A stretch of 64,000 bases of DNA. Origin: Paracoccus yibinensis. GTDB taxonomy: Bacteria; Pseudomonadota; Alphaproteobacteria; Rhodobacterales; Rhodobacteraceae. The translations under genes were made by a program, and so were the position numbers. The stretch lies in contig NZ_JAVCWH010000004.1 of assembly GCF_030846195.1 (NCBI RefSeq), positions 62,001 through 126,000 on the forward strand, read 5' to 3'. The notes under the pieces are model-generated. The model searched no databases, was not told where the DNA came from, and was given only the letters and a program-made list of their open reading frames with translations. The stretch's first letter is position 1, and each line of letters opens with the position of its first letter. Below are positions 34,528 to 43,967 of this stretch, piece by piece.

Positions 34528-36264
34528 TCAGACGGGGGCCGCATCCTCCAGCCGCAGGCGCAGCCGTTCGCGTCCGTTCCAGGTCGAGAGATCCAGCTTG
34601 CCCGCCAGATGGAAGCGCCGCCCCCTTGCGCCAATCAGCGCGGGGCCAAGCGGGCCGGTCATGGCGCCCCACGCCACGGCCTCAAGCGCGGGGCCGCCGG
34701 CGCTGCGGAAGGACAGGCGCAGGTGGCTGTCGCCCATGGTTGCGGCGCTGTCGATCAGCTGGTCGGCAAAGGCGAAGCGCGGCGCGGGGGCCGCCTGCCC
34801 GAAGGGGCCCGCGTCTTCCAGGCGGCGATACATCTGCGGCGTTGCCCCCGTGCATTCCATCAGGCCCGAGATCCGCAGGTCGCGCGCGCCCGTCCTTTGC
34901 GCCAGATCGGCGGCGATCAGGTCGGACAGGCGTGCCATGGCGGCGGGGATCATGTTTTCGGCCACGGTCAGGCCTGCGGCCATCATGTGCCCGCCACCCT
35001 TGATCAGCAGGCCTTCGGATGCAAGCCGGTGGATCGCGCGGCCCAGATCGACGCCGGGAACCGACCGGGCGGACCCCTTGCCGATGCCGTTTTCCACGCC
35101 CATCACGACCGAGGGGAGGTCGGTGGCTTCCTTCACGCGCGCGGCGACGATGCCCACGACGCCGGGATGCCAGCCCTGACCGGCGGCCCAGGACAGGCGG
35201 GCATCGCCCCGCGCCTCGACCTGGGCCAGGGCCTCGTCACGCACGGCGGCCTCGATGGCGCGGCGGTCACGGTTCAGCATGTCGAGTTCGGCGGCCAGGC
35301 GCCCGGCTTCTCGCGGATCGCGGCAGGACAGGCAAAGCGCGCCCAGATCGGCACGCCCCACGCGGCCACCAGCATTGATGCGGGGGCCAAGCAGGAAGCC
35401 CAGGTGAAAGGCGCCCGGCGGGCCGTCAAGGCGCGCCACGTCGGACAGCGCGACCAGGCCGGGGCGGCGCCTGCGGGCCATGACAGCCAAGCCCTGTCGC
35501 ACGAAGGCGCGGTTGACGCCGATCAGGGGCGCGACATCGGCGACGGTCGCCAGCGCCACCAGATCCAGCATCGCCATCAGGTCGGGTTCCGGCCGCCCCT
35601 GCGCGCGCAGCACGCGGGCTGCCTGGACCAGCGTCAGGAAGACCACGCCAGCGGCGCAAAGATGCCCCAGCGTGCCATCCTCGTCCGCCCGGTTCGGGTT
35701 CACGACGGCCAGCGCAGGCGGCAGGGTTTCCCCGCCCAGGTGGTGATCCAGCACGATGATATCCGTGCCAGCCGCTGCCGCCAGGGCGTCATGGCTCAGC
35801 GTACCGCAATCGACGCACACGATCAGGTCGTGATTGGCCGCCAGCGCCGCCATCGCAGGCGCGTTCGGGCCATAGCCCTCGTCAATGCGGTCGGGAATAT
35901 ACAGCGTCGCATCCCGCCCCTGGGCGCGCAGCCAGTCCAGCAGCAGGGCCGCCGAACTGCCGCCGTCCACGTCGTAGTCGGCGAAGATGGCGATCCGTTC
36001 GCCCTGGATCGCCGCCGCCACCAACCGGTCCGCCGCAACGCCCATGTCGCGCAGGGACAGCGGATCGGGCAGCAGGTCGCGCAACCGGGGCGTCAGGAAG
36101 CCTTCGGCGCCATCCGCCTCGACCCCCCGTTCGGTCAGGATGCGGGCCACGGCCAGGGGCAGGCCCGTCCGCTGCGCCAGCCCTTCGGCCAGGCGGTCGG
36201 CGGCACTGTCCGGGCCGATCCACCGCCGATTCGTCAGCGACTGCTCGATTCCCAGAAACGTCAC
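34528..36264 (-). CDS. recJ: Single-stranded-DNA-specific exonuclease RecJ
   Basis: 5'-3' ssDNA exonuclease of recombination and repair, 578 residues. DHH phosphoesterase motifs: FADYDVDGG, CVDCGTLSHDA, VLDHHLGG, and the DHHA1-domain motif KGGGHMMAAG. The C-terminal OB-fold region closes with GKLDLSTWNGRERLRL. The start is GTG 36262-36264, whose GAAGAAGGTG ribosome-binding region comes from the tail of repeat copy 4. The open frame continues upstream through the repeat, but that part is not RecJ-like. Downstream of glpX on the same strand. Confidence 0.93.
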   Translation of the reverse strand: MTFLGIEQSLTNRRWIGPDSAADRLAEGLAQRTGLPLAVARILTERGVEADGAEGFLTPRLRDLLPDPLSLRDMGVAADRLVAAAIQGERIAIFADYDVDGGSSAALLLDWLRAQGRDATLYIPDRIDEGYGPNAPAMAALAANHDLIVCVDCGTLSHDALAAAAGTDIIVLDHHLGGETLPPALAVVNPNRADEDGTLGHLCAAGVVFLTLVQAARVLRAQGRPEPDLMAMLDLVALATVADVAPLIGVNRAFVRQGLAVMARRRRPGLVALSDVARLDGPPGAFHLGFLLGPRINAGGRVGRADLGALCLSCRDPREAGRLAAELDMLNRDRRAIEAAVRDEALAQVEARGDARLSWAAGQGWHPGVVGIVAARVKEATDLPSVVMGVENGIGKGSARSVPGVDLGRAIHRLASEGLLIKGGGHMMAAGLTVAENMIPAAMARLSDLIAADLAQRTGARDLRISGLMECTGATPQMYRRLEDAGPFGQAAPAPRFAFADQLIDSAATMGDSHLRLSFRSAGGPALEAVAWGAMTGPLGPALIGARGRRFHLAGKLDLSTWNGRERLRLRLEDAAPV

Positions 36265-36270
36265 GCCTGC

Positions 36271-36332
36271 ACCTTCTTCTTCACCTAAATATCCTGGGGG
36301 GAAGTCCCGCAGGGACGGGGGGCGAAGCCCCC
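36271..36332 (-). repeat. Directional intergenic repeat, copy 4
   Basis: On the minus strand, starting at the glpX stop: hairpin GGGGGCTTCGCCCCC, then GTCCCTGCGGGAC as a second stem, then TTCCCCCCAGGATATTTAGG and TGAAGAAGAAGGT. It fills the whole space between glpX and recJ, and its purine-rich end supplies the recJ ribosome-binding site. Confidence 0.75.
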
Positions 36333-37298
36333 TTACTTGATCGGGTTGCGATAGATCATCCGCCGAACCGAGCCGGTCTTCGACCGCATCAGGATCGTCT
36401 CGGTCTGAAGATAGTTCGGCTCGCGCTTGACGCCCGCCACGATGGACCCGTTCGTCACGCCTGTGGCGGCGAAGATCACGTCGCCCGTCACCAGTTCGTC
36501 GCGGGAATAGATACGGTCCAGGTCGGTAATCCCGGCCTTGCGGGCGCGGCCCTTTTCGTCGTCGTTGCGGAACAGAAGCTTGCCCCACATCTGACCACCC
36601 ATGCATTTAAGCGCGGATGCCGCCAGCACGCCCTCGGGGGCGCCGCCCGAACCCATGTACATGTCGATGCCGGTCAGCTCGGCCTCGGCGCAATGGATCA
36701 CGCCCGCCACGTCGCCATCGGTGATCAGCCGGATCGCCGCGCCGGTGGAGCGGACCTCGGCCACCAGATCCTCGTGGCGCGGGCGTTCCAGGATGCAGAC
36801 CGTAATGTCGCTGTCCTCGACACCACGGGCGCGGGCCAAGGCGCGCACGCGTTCCGAAGGCGACATATCCAGGCTGACCACGTCGGTCGGATAGCCTGGC
36901 CCGATGGCAAGCTTTTCCATGTACACGTCCGGCGCGTGCAGCAGCGTGCCGCGCTGGGCCATGGCGATCACGGTCAGCGCGTTCGGCATGTCCTTGGCGG
37001 TCAGCGTGGTCCCTTCCAGCGGGTCCAGCGCGATATCGACCTCGGGGCCTTCGCCGGTGCCGACCTCCTCACCGATATAGAGCATCGGGGCTTCATCGCG
37101 CTCACCCTCGCCGATCACCACGACGCCCTTGATGTCCAGCATGTTCAACTGGTCGCGCATGGCGTTGACCGCAGCCTGGTCGGCGGCCTTCTCGTCGCCG
37201 CGCCCGATTAGCCGGGCCGAGGCATGGGCCGCAGCCTCGCTGACGCGGGCAAGGCCCAGCGAAAGCATCCGGTCGTTGAAATCCTTGGGCGCGGTCAT
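36333..37298 (-). CDS. glpX: Fructose-1,6-bisphosphatase, class II
   Basis: Gluconeogenic enzyme releasing phosphate from fructose 1,6-bisphosphate, 321 residues. Class II signatures: VVIGEGERDEAPMLY and ALDPLEGTTLTAKD bind metals and substrate, and SGGAPEGVLAASALKCMGGQM is conserved near residue 230. The second in-frame ATG (37296-37298) is chosen, since GAGGG is 6 bases upstream of it but touches the first (37304). Followed by repeat copy 4 and recJ. Confidence 0.95.
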   Translation of the reverse strand: MTAPKDFNDRMLSLGLARVSEAAAHASARLIGRGDEKAADQAAVNAMRDQLNMLDIKGVVVIGEGERDEAPMLYIGEEVGTGEGPEVDIALDPLEGTTLTAKDMPNALTVIAMAQRGTLLHAPDVYMEKLAIGPGYPTDVVSLDMSPSERVRALARARGVEDSDITVCILERPRHEDLVAEVRSTGAAIRLITDGDVAGVIHCAEAELTGIDMYMGSGGAPEGVLAASALKCMGGQMWGKLLFRNDDEKGRARKAGITDLDRIYSRDELVTGDVIFAATGVTNGSIVAGVKREPNYLQTETILMRSKTGSVRRMIYRNPIK

Positions 37299-37328
37299 GT
37301 CCATCCCTCGTTGCGACAGCTTGGACGG

Positions 37329-37357
37329 GTCTTACGCCCCACCCGCCGCAGCGGCAA
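37329..37357 (-). promoter_or_regulatory. Possible glpX promoter
   Basis: On the minus strand TTGCCG (37352-37357) and TAAGAC (37329-37334) are 17 bases apart, about 30 bases before the glpX start. Both boxes are only 3/6. Confidence 0.25.
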
Positions 37358-37375
37358 GCCTGTCGGCGCTAACGC

Positions 37376-37627
37376 CTAGGCATCGGTCAGATCAAGCGCC
37401 AGGGCATGGATGCGGGGCACGATATCGCCCAGCGTCCGGTGGACAAGGCGGTGCCGCTGCACCCGGCCAAGGCCTGCGAAGGCAGGACTGGCCATGCGGA
37501 TGCGGAAATGGGTCTGGCCGCCGTCGCGGTATCCCGCATGGCCGCGATGGCTTTCGCTTTCATCGATGACCTCCAGCCAGGTGGGGCCAAGCTCTGCAAG
37601 CCTTTCGCGCATTTCATCCGCAATCAT
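37376..37627 (-). CDS. BolA family protein
   Basis: An 83-residue BolA/IbaG-fold protein that partners monothiol glutaredoxin in iron-sulfur handling. It has the family core: FAGLGRVQRHRLVHRTLGDI with the conserved RHRLV helix, and HFRIRMAS before it. His in SESHRGHAGY may be the Fe-S ligand. AAAGG precedes the start. It is divergent from a J-domain gene; this BolA-DnaJ pair is a recurring neighbourhood in Rhodobacteraceae as I recall it. Confidence 0.9.
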   Translation of the reverse strand: MIADEMRERLAELGPTWLEVIDESESHRGHAGYRDGGQTHFRIRMASPAFAGLGRVQRHRLVHRTLGDIVPRIHALALDLTDA

Positions 37628-37696
37628 TCGTCAAGACCTTTCATGTCGCGTCAAAAACCCTAAACTGCCGCCTCCGAGTCGCAAAGGTGCCCCAGG

Positions 37697-38323
37697 ATGA
37701 GCAGGAACGATCCGTTCGGATTCGACATTTCGGCCGCGAAGGACAAGAAGCGCAAGAACAAGGGCCGTCGCGGCATGTCTGGCGCCTTCGAAACCTCCAC
37801 CCGCATCTGCGACAAGCATGGCTGCGACGAGCCGGGCCAGTATCGCGCGCCCAAGAACCCGCGTCACCTGGATGACTATTTCTGGTTCTGCAAGGATCAC
37901 GTGCGCGAATACAACGCGAACTGGAATTACTTCCAGGGCCAATCCGAGGAAGAATTCCAGCAGTTCATCGACAACGCGACCGTCTGGGAACGCCCCACCA
38001 AGCCCTTTGGCAGGGCCGCGCAGGAAGATAAATGGGCCCGCCACGGGGTCAGCGACCCCTTGGAGATCCTGGGCGCCAACGGCACCGCCCCGGAAGTCCG
38101 TGCCAAGGCCAGCCGCAAGCTGCCGCCCACCGAACGCAAGGCCCTGGACATCCTGGAGGCCAAGGACACCTGGACCCGCGCCGAGATCCGCAAGCAGTAC
38201 AAGTCCCTGGTCAAGGACCTGCACCCCGACATGAACGGCGGTGACCGATCCGATGAGGATCGGCTGGCCGAGGTGGTCTGGGCCTGGGATCAGGTCAAGG
38301 ACAGCCGGTTCTTCAAGGATTGA
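37697..38323 (+). CDS. J-domain protein with C-terminal J domain
   Basis: A 208-residue co-chaperone-like protein. The J domain is at the C terminus (about 150-208): RKQYKSLVKDLHPDMNGGDR with HPD at 176-178. The N terminus is Lys/Arg-rich and has cysteines at 38, 43 and 65 (ICDKHGC, FWFCKDH) that could bind zinc, with aromatic YFWFCKDHVREYNANWNYF. Inverted order (J domain last) is the DjlA/DnaJ-like class III layout. It probably works with DnaK; the client is unknown. Followed by repeat copy 5. Confidence 0.85.
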   Translation: MSRNDPFGFDISAAKDKKRKNKGRRGMSGAFETSTRICDKHGCDEPGQYRAPKNPRHLDDYFWFCKDHVREYNANWNYFQGQSEEEFQQFIDNATVWERPTKPFGRAAQEDKWARHGVSDPLEILGANGTAPEVRAKASRKLPPTERKALDILEAKDTWTRAEIRKQYKSLVKDLHPDMNGGDRSDEDRLAEVVWAWDQVKDSRFFKD

Positions 38324-38329
38324 GGGCGC

Positions 38330-38389
38330 CGGGGGGCTGCCGCCCCCGTCCTTCGGACTCCCCCGCGGATATTTGGATGAAGAAGAAGC
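38330..38389 (+). repeat. Directional intergenic repeat, copy 5
   Basis: Directly follows the J-domain gene, same direction: hairpin GGGGGCTGCCGCCCCC, second stem GTCCTTCGGAC, then TCCCCCGCGGATATTTGG and ATGAAGAAGAAGCC. It ends at the stop codon of the convergent lnt. Confidence 0.75.
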
Positions 38390-38392
38390 CTG

Positions 38393-39865
38393 TCAGGCAG
38401 ACTTGCGGCGGATGAGGGCTGCGGTCAGGGCAAGCAGCGAAAGCAGCATGGCGGGGGCACTGCCCCACCACATCCAGGGTGTTTCCGGCAAGGGTGCAGG
38501 CAGGGCGGCGTCGATCTTGCCTTCGACGCCAAGGCCGAGCGACTGGCGGACGTGGCCGTAGGGGTCGATCATCGCGCTGATGCCGGTGTTGGCCGCGCGG
38601 ATCAGCGGCAGGCCGGATTCGATGGCGCGCAGCCGGGCCTGCGCCAGGTGCTGGTAGGGGCCGGAGAACTGGCCGAACCAGGCGTCGTTTGTGGCCTGCA
38701 ACAGCCATTCGGGGCGTTGGTCAAGCCCCCGCAGATGTTGCGGAAAGATCGCCTCGTAGCAGATCAGGGGCTGGAAAGCGGGCGCGCCCGGAGCGGACAT
38801 GATTGCCGGGCCGGGACCTGCGGAATAGCCGTTGCCCTGCTGTGCCGCGAAGGCGGTGATGCCCACCTGCGCCAACGCATCGCCCCACGGGATATATTCG
38901 CCGAACGGGACAAGGTGGAACTTGTCATAGATCTGGCCCACCGTCGCATCCGGGTTCAGCGTGACCAGACTGTTGTAGAAACGGCTGCCTTCACGCCGCT
39001 GGATGCCCATCACCAGCGGCGCGCCTGCCGCCTGGGCCATGGCGGGCAGGACCGGGCCTGCATCCTCCAGCAGGAAGTTCACGGCCGTTTCGGGCCAGAT
39101 GACCAGATCGGGCGCGCCGGGTTGCGCCGACAGAGCCAGCAGGCGCTGGAAGAACACCGCTGCCCATTCCGGGTCCCATTTCAGGTGCTGTTCAGCATTC
39201 GGCTGGACGATGCGGACGATGGTTGGCCCGTCGGGGGGCAGGGGTTGCGCCAATCGTGCCAGTCCCGCCGCCCACAGTCCGCCAATCAGGGCCAGCCCCA
39301 GGGCAGCGGCCGGCAGCGGGCGCAGAAGCGAAGGAAGGACGGCCAGAGCCAGCGTGATCAGGCTGAGGCCGATCGCGCCCGTCCAGGCGGCGGTTTGGGC
39401 GACAGGCGTGTCGATCCAGACATGTCCCGTCAGCGACCAGGGTAGGCCGGTGAAAATCCAGCCGCGCAACCAGTCCGACAGTACCAGGGTCGAGGCAATG
39501 GCCAGCGCGCGGCGGGGGACACCTGTTGCAAGGCGTGCGGCCAAGGCAGCCGGGACGGCCCAGAACAGCGCACCGCCCAAGGCCGTCAGGACAAGCGCGA
39601 AAGGGGCCATCCAGCCATAAATTCGGGCCTCGACCAGAAACGGTTCGACAATCCAGACCATTGACAGGCCAAACCACCCAACGCCGCCGGCCAGCAGGGG
39701 CCAGAAGGCGTTGCCCGGACCTGCGGCGCGGCGAACCAGCAGCGCCAAGGCCACCGGGGTCGCGATCCAGATGCCAAAGGGTTGCAGACCAAGCGCCGCG
39801 ATCAGGCCAAGCGCCAGGTCAACCCAAAGCCGCCGCAGCCGCCCTTGTGGCACAGGGACGCGCAT
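38393..39865 (-). CDS. lnt: Apolipoprotein N-acyltransferase
   Basis: Last step of lipoprotein maturation: acylates the N-terminal cysteine in the inner membrane. 490 residues: about six N-terminal helices, a nitrilase domain (about 220-450) and one C-terminal helix. The catalytic triad is visible as WPETAVNF (Glu), YDKFHLVPFGEYIP (Lys) and LICYEAIFP (Cys). ATG 39863-39865 lies 9 bases after the helicase stop and lacks a clear ribosome-binding site. Order helicase-lnt suggests co-transcription. Confidence 0.95.
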   Translation of the reverse strand: MRVPVPQGRLRRLWVDLALGLIAALGLQPFGIWIATPVALALLVRRAAGPGNAFWPLLAGGVGWFGLSMVWIVEPFLVEARIYGWMAPFALVLTALGGALFWAVPAALAARLATGVPRRALAIASTLVLSDWLRGWIFTGLPWSLTGHVWIDTPVAQTAAWTGAIGLSLITLALAVLPSLLRPLPAAALGLALIGGLWAAGLARLAQPLPPDGPTIVRIVQPNAEQHLKWDPEWAAVFFQRLLALSAQPGAPDLVIWPETAVNFLLEDAGPVLPAMAQAAGAPLVMGIQRREGSRFYNSLVTLNPDATVGQIYDKFHLVPFGEYIPWGDALAQVGITAFAAQQGNGYSAGPGPAIMSAPGAPAFQPLICYEAIFPQHLRGLDQRPEWLLQATNDAWFGQFSGPYQHLAQARLRAIESGLPLIRAANTGISAMIDPYGHVRQSLGLGVEGKIDAALPAPLPETPWMWWGSAPAMLLSLLALTAALIRRKSA

Positions 39866-39874
39866 CGGTGGCGG

Positions 39875-41875
39875 TCAGGCGTCCGCTTCGACGTTGGCCT
39901 GGGGTTCCGCGGCGGGCGCCTCGTCAGATTTCTTGCGACGGGTGCGCTTGGGCTTTGGGGTTTCATCGGCCACAGGTTCCACGGGCTCCTCAGCCTTCTT
40001 GCGGCGAGTGCGCTTGGGTTTCTCGGCGGGTTCGGCCGGGATGTCGGTGGCCTCGGCCTCTGCCTTCTTGCGACGGGTGCGCTTGGGCTTGGGCGTTTCC
40101 TCGGCCACTGGATCGGCGCCCTGAGGGAGAACGACAGGCGCATCGGCCACGGGCACAGGTTCCTGTGTCACCGCCTCGACTGGCATGGCTTCCAGCGGGG
40201 TTGCCTCGGGCGATGTCTCGGCCGGTGCAGGGGCTTCAGCGACGGCCTCGACCGCGGGCATATCGGCCAAGGGGGCATCGGGCCGCGCTTCGGACTTCTT
40301 GCGGCGGTTGCGGCCGCGGCGCGGCTTGTCGGCCTGGGGCTGGGCAGGTGCAGCCTCGGCTGTCTCGACCGGCTTCTCGGCGCGGTCTTCCGGCTCGGCG
40401 GCGACCGAGGCGAGGGCCGGGCGCAGTTCGACCAGCATGAATTCGGGAACGTGATCGCCCATGCCCATCACGGCAGGGCCGCGATGATCCTCGCGGCGGC
40501 CCCGACGATCGCGCGAAGGATCCCTGCGGTCGTCCCGGCGGTCTTCACGCTTGTCGTCCCGACGATCCTCGCGGCGCGGTTCCTCGCGCACGGCCTCGGC
40601 GCGTTCCTCGCGCGGTTCGCGGCGTTCTTCGTCGCGGTTCCGGTGTTTGTCGCGGCCGCGGTTCTTGTCGCGGCCATTGCGACGATCCTCGCGTCCTGCA
40701 TGGCGATCGGTCTCGGACAAGATGAATCCTTCTGGCAACGGCGCGCGGGGCAGGGTCTGTTTCACAAGATTTTCGATGGCGGACAGATATTTGTCGTCTG
40801 CCGGGGTGGAGATGCTGAAGGCGCTGCCCAGCCGTCCGGCGCGGCCGGTGCGGCCGATGCGGTGGACGTAATCCTCGGCATGCGAGGGCAGGTCATAGTT
40901 GAAGACATGGCTGACGGCCGGAATGTCCAGGCCGCGTGCCGCCACGTCGGAGGCCACCAGCAGGCGCAGCTTGCCGTCGCGGAAATTGTCCAGCGTGCGG
41001 GTGCGGTGGCTTTGGTCCAGGTCGCCATGGATGGGCGCCGCGTCATAGCCGTGCTTGGCCAGCGACTTGGCGACGATGTCCACGTCGGTCTTGCGGTTGC
41101 AGAAGATGATCGCGTTCGTCAGCTTCTCGCCTTCGCCGTCGATCAGGGCGCGCAAGAGGTCGCGCTTCTGCTTGGCGGCAAGATCCCGACGCGAGGGCGC
41201 CAGTTCGACCAGCTTCTGGGTGATCGTCTCGCTGGTGGTGGCCTGGCGCGCGACCTCGATCCGTTCGGGGGCGTGGAGGAAGGTGTCGGTGATCCGCTCG
41301 ATCTCGGGGGCCATGGTGGCGCTGAAGAACAGCGTCTGGCGGGTGAAGGGGGTCAGCTGGAAGATCCGCTCGATGTCGGGGATGAAGCCCATGTCGAGCA
41401 TCCGGTCAGCCTCGTCCACCACCATGATCTGCACGCCGGTCAGCAGCAGCTTGCCGCGTTCGAAATGATCCAGCAGCCGGCCGGGCGTCGCGATCAGCAC
41501 GTCCACGCCGCGGTCGATCAGCTTGTCCTGCTCGCCAAAGGACACGCCGCCGATCAGCAGTGCCTTGGTCAGGCGGGTGTGTTTCGCATAGGTGTCGAAG
41601 TTTTCCGCCACCTGGGCGGCCAGTTCGCGGGTCGGGCACAGGACCAGCGACCGCGGCATCCGGGCGCGCGCGCGGCCACGGCCCAGCAGCGTGATCATCG
41701 GCAGGGTGAAGCTTGCGGTCTTGCCGGTGCCGGTCTGCGCGATGCCCAGCACGTCGCGACCTTCCAGCGCAGGCGGGATGGCGCCGGCCTGGATCGGAGT
41801 CGGCGTTTCATACCCTGCCTCGGCGATGGCCTTCAGCACATTGGGGTCAAGCTTCAGATCGGAAAATTTCGTCAT
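39875..41875 (-). CDS. rhlE: DEAD-box RNA helicase, RhlE type, with long basic tail
   Basis: ATP-dependent RNA helicase, 666 residues. RecA-like core (1-380) has AQTGTGKT, VDEADRML, FSATM and HRIGRTGRAGR. The remainder is low complexity: an Arg/Asp-rich stretch (about 400-470, REDRRDDKREDRRDDRRD) followed by an Ala/Glu/Pro-rich tail with three near-identical KPKRTRRKK units and a related RGRNRRKKSE. Such tails bind RNA or target the enzyme to ribosomes or the degradosome. Three units are also DNA repeats (near 39930, 39995 and 40068). A role in cold growth or rRNA processing is inferred from the family. Confidence 0.92.
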   Translation of the reverse strand: MTKFSDLKLDPNVLKAIAEAGYETPTPIQAGAIPPALEGRDVLGIAQTGTGKTASFTLPMITLLGRGRARARMPRSLVLCPTRELAAQVAENFDTYAKHTRLTKALLIGGVSFGEQDKLIDRGVDVLIATPGRLLDHFERGKLLLTGVQIMVVDEADRMLDMGFIPDIERIFQLTPFTRQTLFFSATMAPEIERITDTFLHAPERIEVARQATTSETITQKLVELAPSRRDLAAKQKRDLLRALIDGEGEKLTNAIIFCNRKTDVDIVAKSLAKHGYDAAPIHGDLDQSHRTRTLDNFRDGKLRLLVASDVAARGLDIPAVSHVFNYDLPSHAEDYVHRIGRTGRAGRLGSAFSISTPADDKYLSAIENLVKQTLPRAPLPEGFILSETDRHAGREDRRNGRDKNRGRDKHRNRDEERREPREERAEAVREEPRREDRRDDKREDRRDDRRDPSRDRRGRREDHRGPAVMGMGDHVPEFMLVELRPALASVAAEPEDRAEKPVETAEAAPAQPQADKPRRGRNRRKKSEARPDAPLADMPAVEAVAEAPAPAETSPEATPLEAMPVEAVTQEPVPVADAPVVLPQGADPVAEETPKPKRTRRKKAEAEATDIPAEPAEKPKRTRRKKAEEPVEPVADETPKPKRTRRKKSDEAPAAEPQANVEADA
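39925..40110. repeat. Tandem-like DNA repeat encoding the KPKRTRRKK units
   Basis: TTCTTGCGACGGGTGCGCTT occurs near 39930 and 40068, and a variant with GCGGCGAGTGCGC near 39995, about 70 bases apart. Each encodes KPKRTRRKK on the minus strand. Spacing is a multiple of three, so unit gain or loss would keep the frame. Confidence 0.7.
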
Positions 41876-42149
41876 TCAGGGGCTTTCCAAGACTTGCGCG
41901 CACATGTCCGGCGCGATGCGTTCCATTGCCGCGTTGCCCGGATGGCTGGTGCGGCCTGCAATGGGACGCAAGACTCGCACGCCCCTTCAGTCGGTCCGCC
42001 GGATGCGGAGCCATGCAGGGGCTTAGACCAAGTGGACCGCCACGTCAATGTTTCGGCCCGGAAACGTTGCGAAAAATGCCGGTTTTCGGGCTTTGTGTTG
42101 ACCAAGGGCCACCCCAGGCGGTAACCCGCGCGGGACAGTCAGGAAAGCG

Positions 42150-43895
42150 ATGATGAACCTATTCACCGATCTGCGCGGGGTCGTTCTGGCCGCGCTGGGG
42201 CAAATGACGCAGGCGGGCGAACTGCCGCAGGGCCTGGATTTCGCCAATGTGGCCGTGGAACCCCCGCGCGATCCCGCCCATGGCGACATGGCCACCAATG
42301 CCGCGATGGTGCTGGCCAAGCCCGCGGGCATGAAGCCGCGAGAGATCGCCGACAAGCTGGCCGCCCGCCTGACCGACCCCCGCATCAGTGCGGCCGAGGT
42401 CGCGGGGCCGGGCTTCCTGAACCTGCGCCTGTCGCCCGCCGTCTGGCAGGGCGTGGTGGCGACTGCCATCCGCGAAGGCGCTGATTTCGGGCGTTCCCAC
42501 ATCGGGGCGGGGCAAAAGGTCAACGTGGAATTCGTCAGCGCCAATCCGACCGGCCCGATGCATGTGGGCCATGTGCGTGGCGCGGTCTTCGGCGATGCGC
42601 TGGCCAACCTGCTGGCCTTTTCGGGCCACGAGGTGACGCGGGAATATTACATCAACGACGGCGGCGCGCAGGTCGATGTGCTGGCGCGGTCAGCCTATGA
42701 GCGGTACCGCGAGGCCAACGGGCTTGAGCCCGAGATCCGCGAGGGGCTTTATCCCGGCGACTATCTGATCCCGGTGGGCGAGGCGCTGAAGGCGAAATAC
42801 GGCACCAGCCTGCTGGACAAGCCCGAAGCCGACTGGCTGGCCGAGGTGCGCGATTTCGCGACCCTGGCGATGATGGCGATGATCCGCGAGGATCTGGCGG
42901 CCCTTGGCGTGCGCATGGATGTCTATTCCAGCGAAAAGGCGCTTTACGGCACCGGCCAGATCGAGGCCGCTATCGAGCGGCTGCGGTCCCTGGACCTGAT
43001 CTATCGCGGCGTCCTTGAGCCGCCAAAAGGCAAGCTGCCCGAGGATTGGGAGGAACGCGAGCAGCTTCTGTTCAGGTCCACCGCGCATGGCGACGACGTG
43101 GACCGGCCTATCCAGAAGTCGGACGGGGCCTGGACCTATTTCGCGCCCGACATCGCCTATCACTGGGACAAGATCGACCGTGGTTTCGACCAGTTGATCG
43201 ACGTCTTCGGGGCGGATCACGGCGGCTATGTTAAGCGGATGAACGCGGCCGTGAAGGCCCTGTCGAACGGGCGCGTGCCGCTGGACATCAAGCTGATCCA
43301 ACTGGTGAAGCTTTTCAAGAACGGCGAGCCTTTCAAGATGTCCAAGCGCGCGGGCACCTTCGTCACCCTGCGCGACGTGGTCGAGGAAGCGGGCGCGGAT
43401 GTCACCCGCTTCATCATGCTGACGCGCAAGAACGACGCGGCCCTGGACTTCGATTTCGCCAAGGTGCTGGAGCAGTCCAAGGACAACCCGGTCTGGTATG
43501 TCCAGTATGCCAGCGCGCGGGTTCATTCGGTCCTGCGCCGCGCGGCCGAATCAGGCATCGACGTCAGTGATTCGGTTCTGGCGTCGGCGGATTTGACGCA
43601 GCTTTCCCATCCGGCGGAACTGGATCTGGCGCGGAAAGTCGCCGAATGGCCCCGGCTTGTCGAACATGCCGCCCGCGCCCATGAACCCCACCGGGTTGCG
43701 TTTTTCCTGTATGAAATCGCCTCTGACCTGCATTCGCTGTGGAACCGCGGCAATGAAGACCTGTCCCTGCGCTTCGTGCAGGATGGCGATCCTGCCACGT
43801 CGCAAGCAAAAATTGCGCTGGTTCGCGCAGTTGGCGTTGTTATTTCAAGTGGTCTTGCTATCCTTGGTGTCACGCCGGTCAAGGAAATGCGCTGA
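42150..43895 (+). CDS. argS: Arginine--tRNA ligase
   Basis: Class I synthetase of 581 residues. N-terminal Add-1 domain, then the HIGH-type motif [13 protein letters not shown] near residue 135 and the KMSK motif [11 protein letters not shown] near residue 403. The C-terminal alpha-helical anticodon domain ends in [11 protein letters not shown] 42150 has AGGAAA upstream. TTGACC at 42098-42103 could be the -35 of its promoter, with a poor -10 near 42121. It heads the run argS-SPOR-nagZ-scpA-scpB, a typical alphaproteobacterial order. Confidence 0.96.
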   Translation: MMNLFTDLRGVVLAALGQMTQAGELPQGLDFANVAVEPPRDPAHGDMATNAAMVLAKPAGMKPREIADKLAARLTDPRISAAEVAGPGFLNLRLSPAVWQGVVATAIREGADFGRSHIGAGQKVNVEFVSANPTGPMHVGHVRGAVFGDALANLLAFSGHEVTREYYINDGGAQVDVLARSAYERYREANGLEPEIREGLYPGDYLIPVGEALKAKYGTSLLDKPEADWLAEVRDFATLAMMAMIREDLAALGVRMDVYSSEKALYGTGQIEAAIERLRSLDLIYRGVLEPPKGKLPEDWEEREQLLFRSTAHGDDVDRPIQKSDGAWTYFAPDIAYHWDKIDRGFDQLIDVFGADHGGYVKRMNAAVKALSNGRVPLDIKLIQLVKLFKNGEPFKMSKRAGTFVTLRDVVEEAGADVTRFIMLTRKNDAALDFDFAKVLEQSKDNPVWYVQYASARVHSVLRRAAESGIDVSDSVLASADLTQLSHPAELDLARKVAEWPRLVEHAARAHEPHRVAFFLYEIASDLHSLWNRGNEDLSLRFVQDGDPATSQAKIALVRAVGVVISSGLAILGVTPVKEMR

Positions 43896-43967
43896 TTTCA
43901 CAAAGCGCCCCAGCCGGTTGGAACGGGCAGTCAAGTTCAGGTCGGATCAACCGGCAGGCAGGCAGGC

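Noticed and set aside
39782-42124. 780-codon open frame on the plus strand
   Set aside because: Antisense to the RhlE helicase; low-complexity product without recognisable motifs.
42098-42126. argS promoter TTGACC with GTAACC
   Set aside because: The -35 is good but the -10 matches consensus poorly at 17 or 18 bases; kept only as a note under argS.
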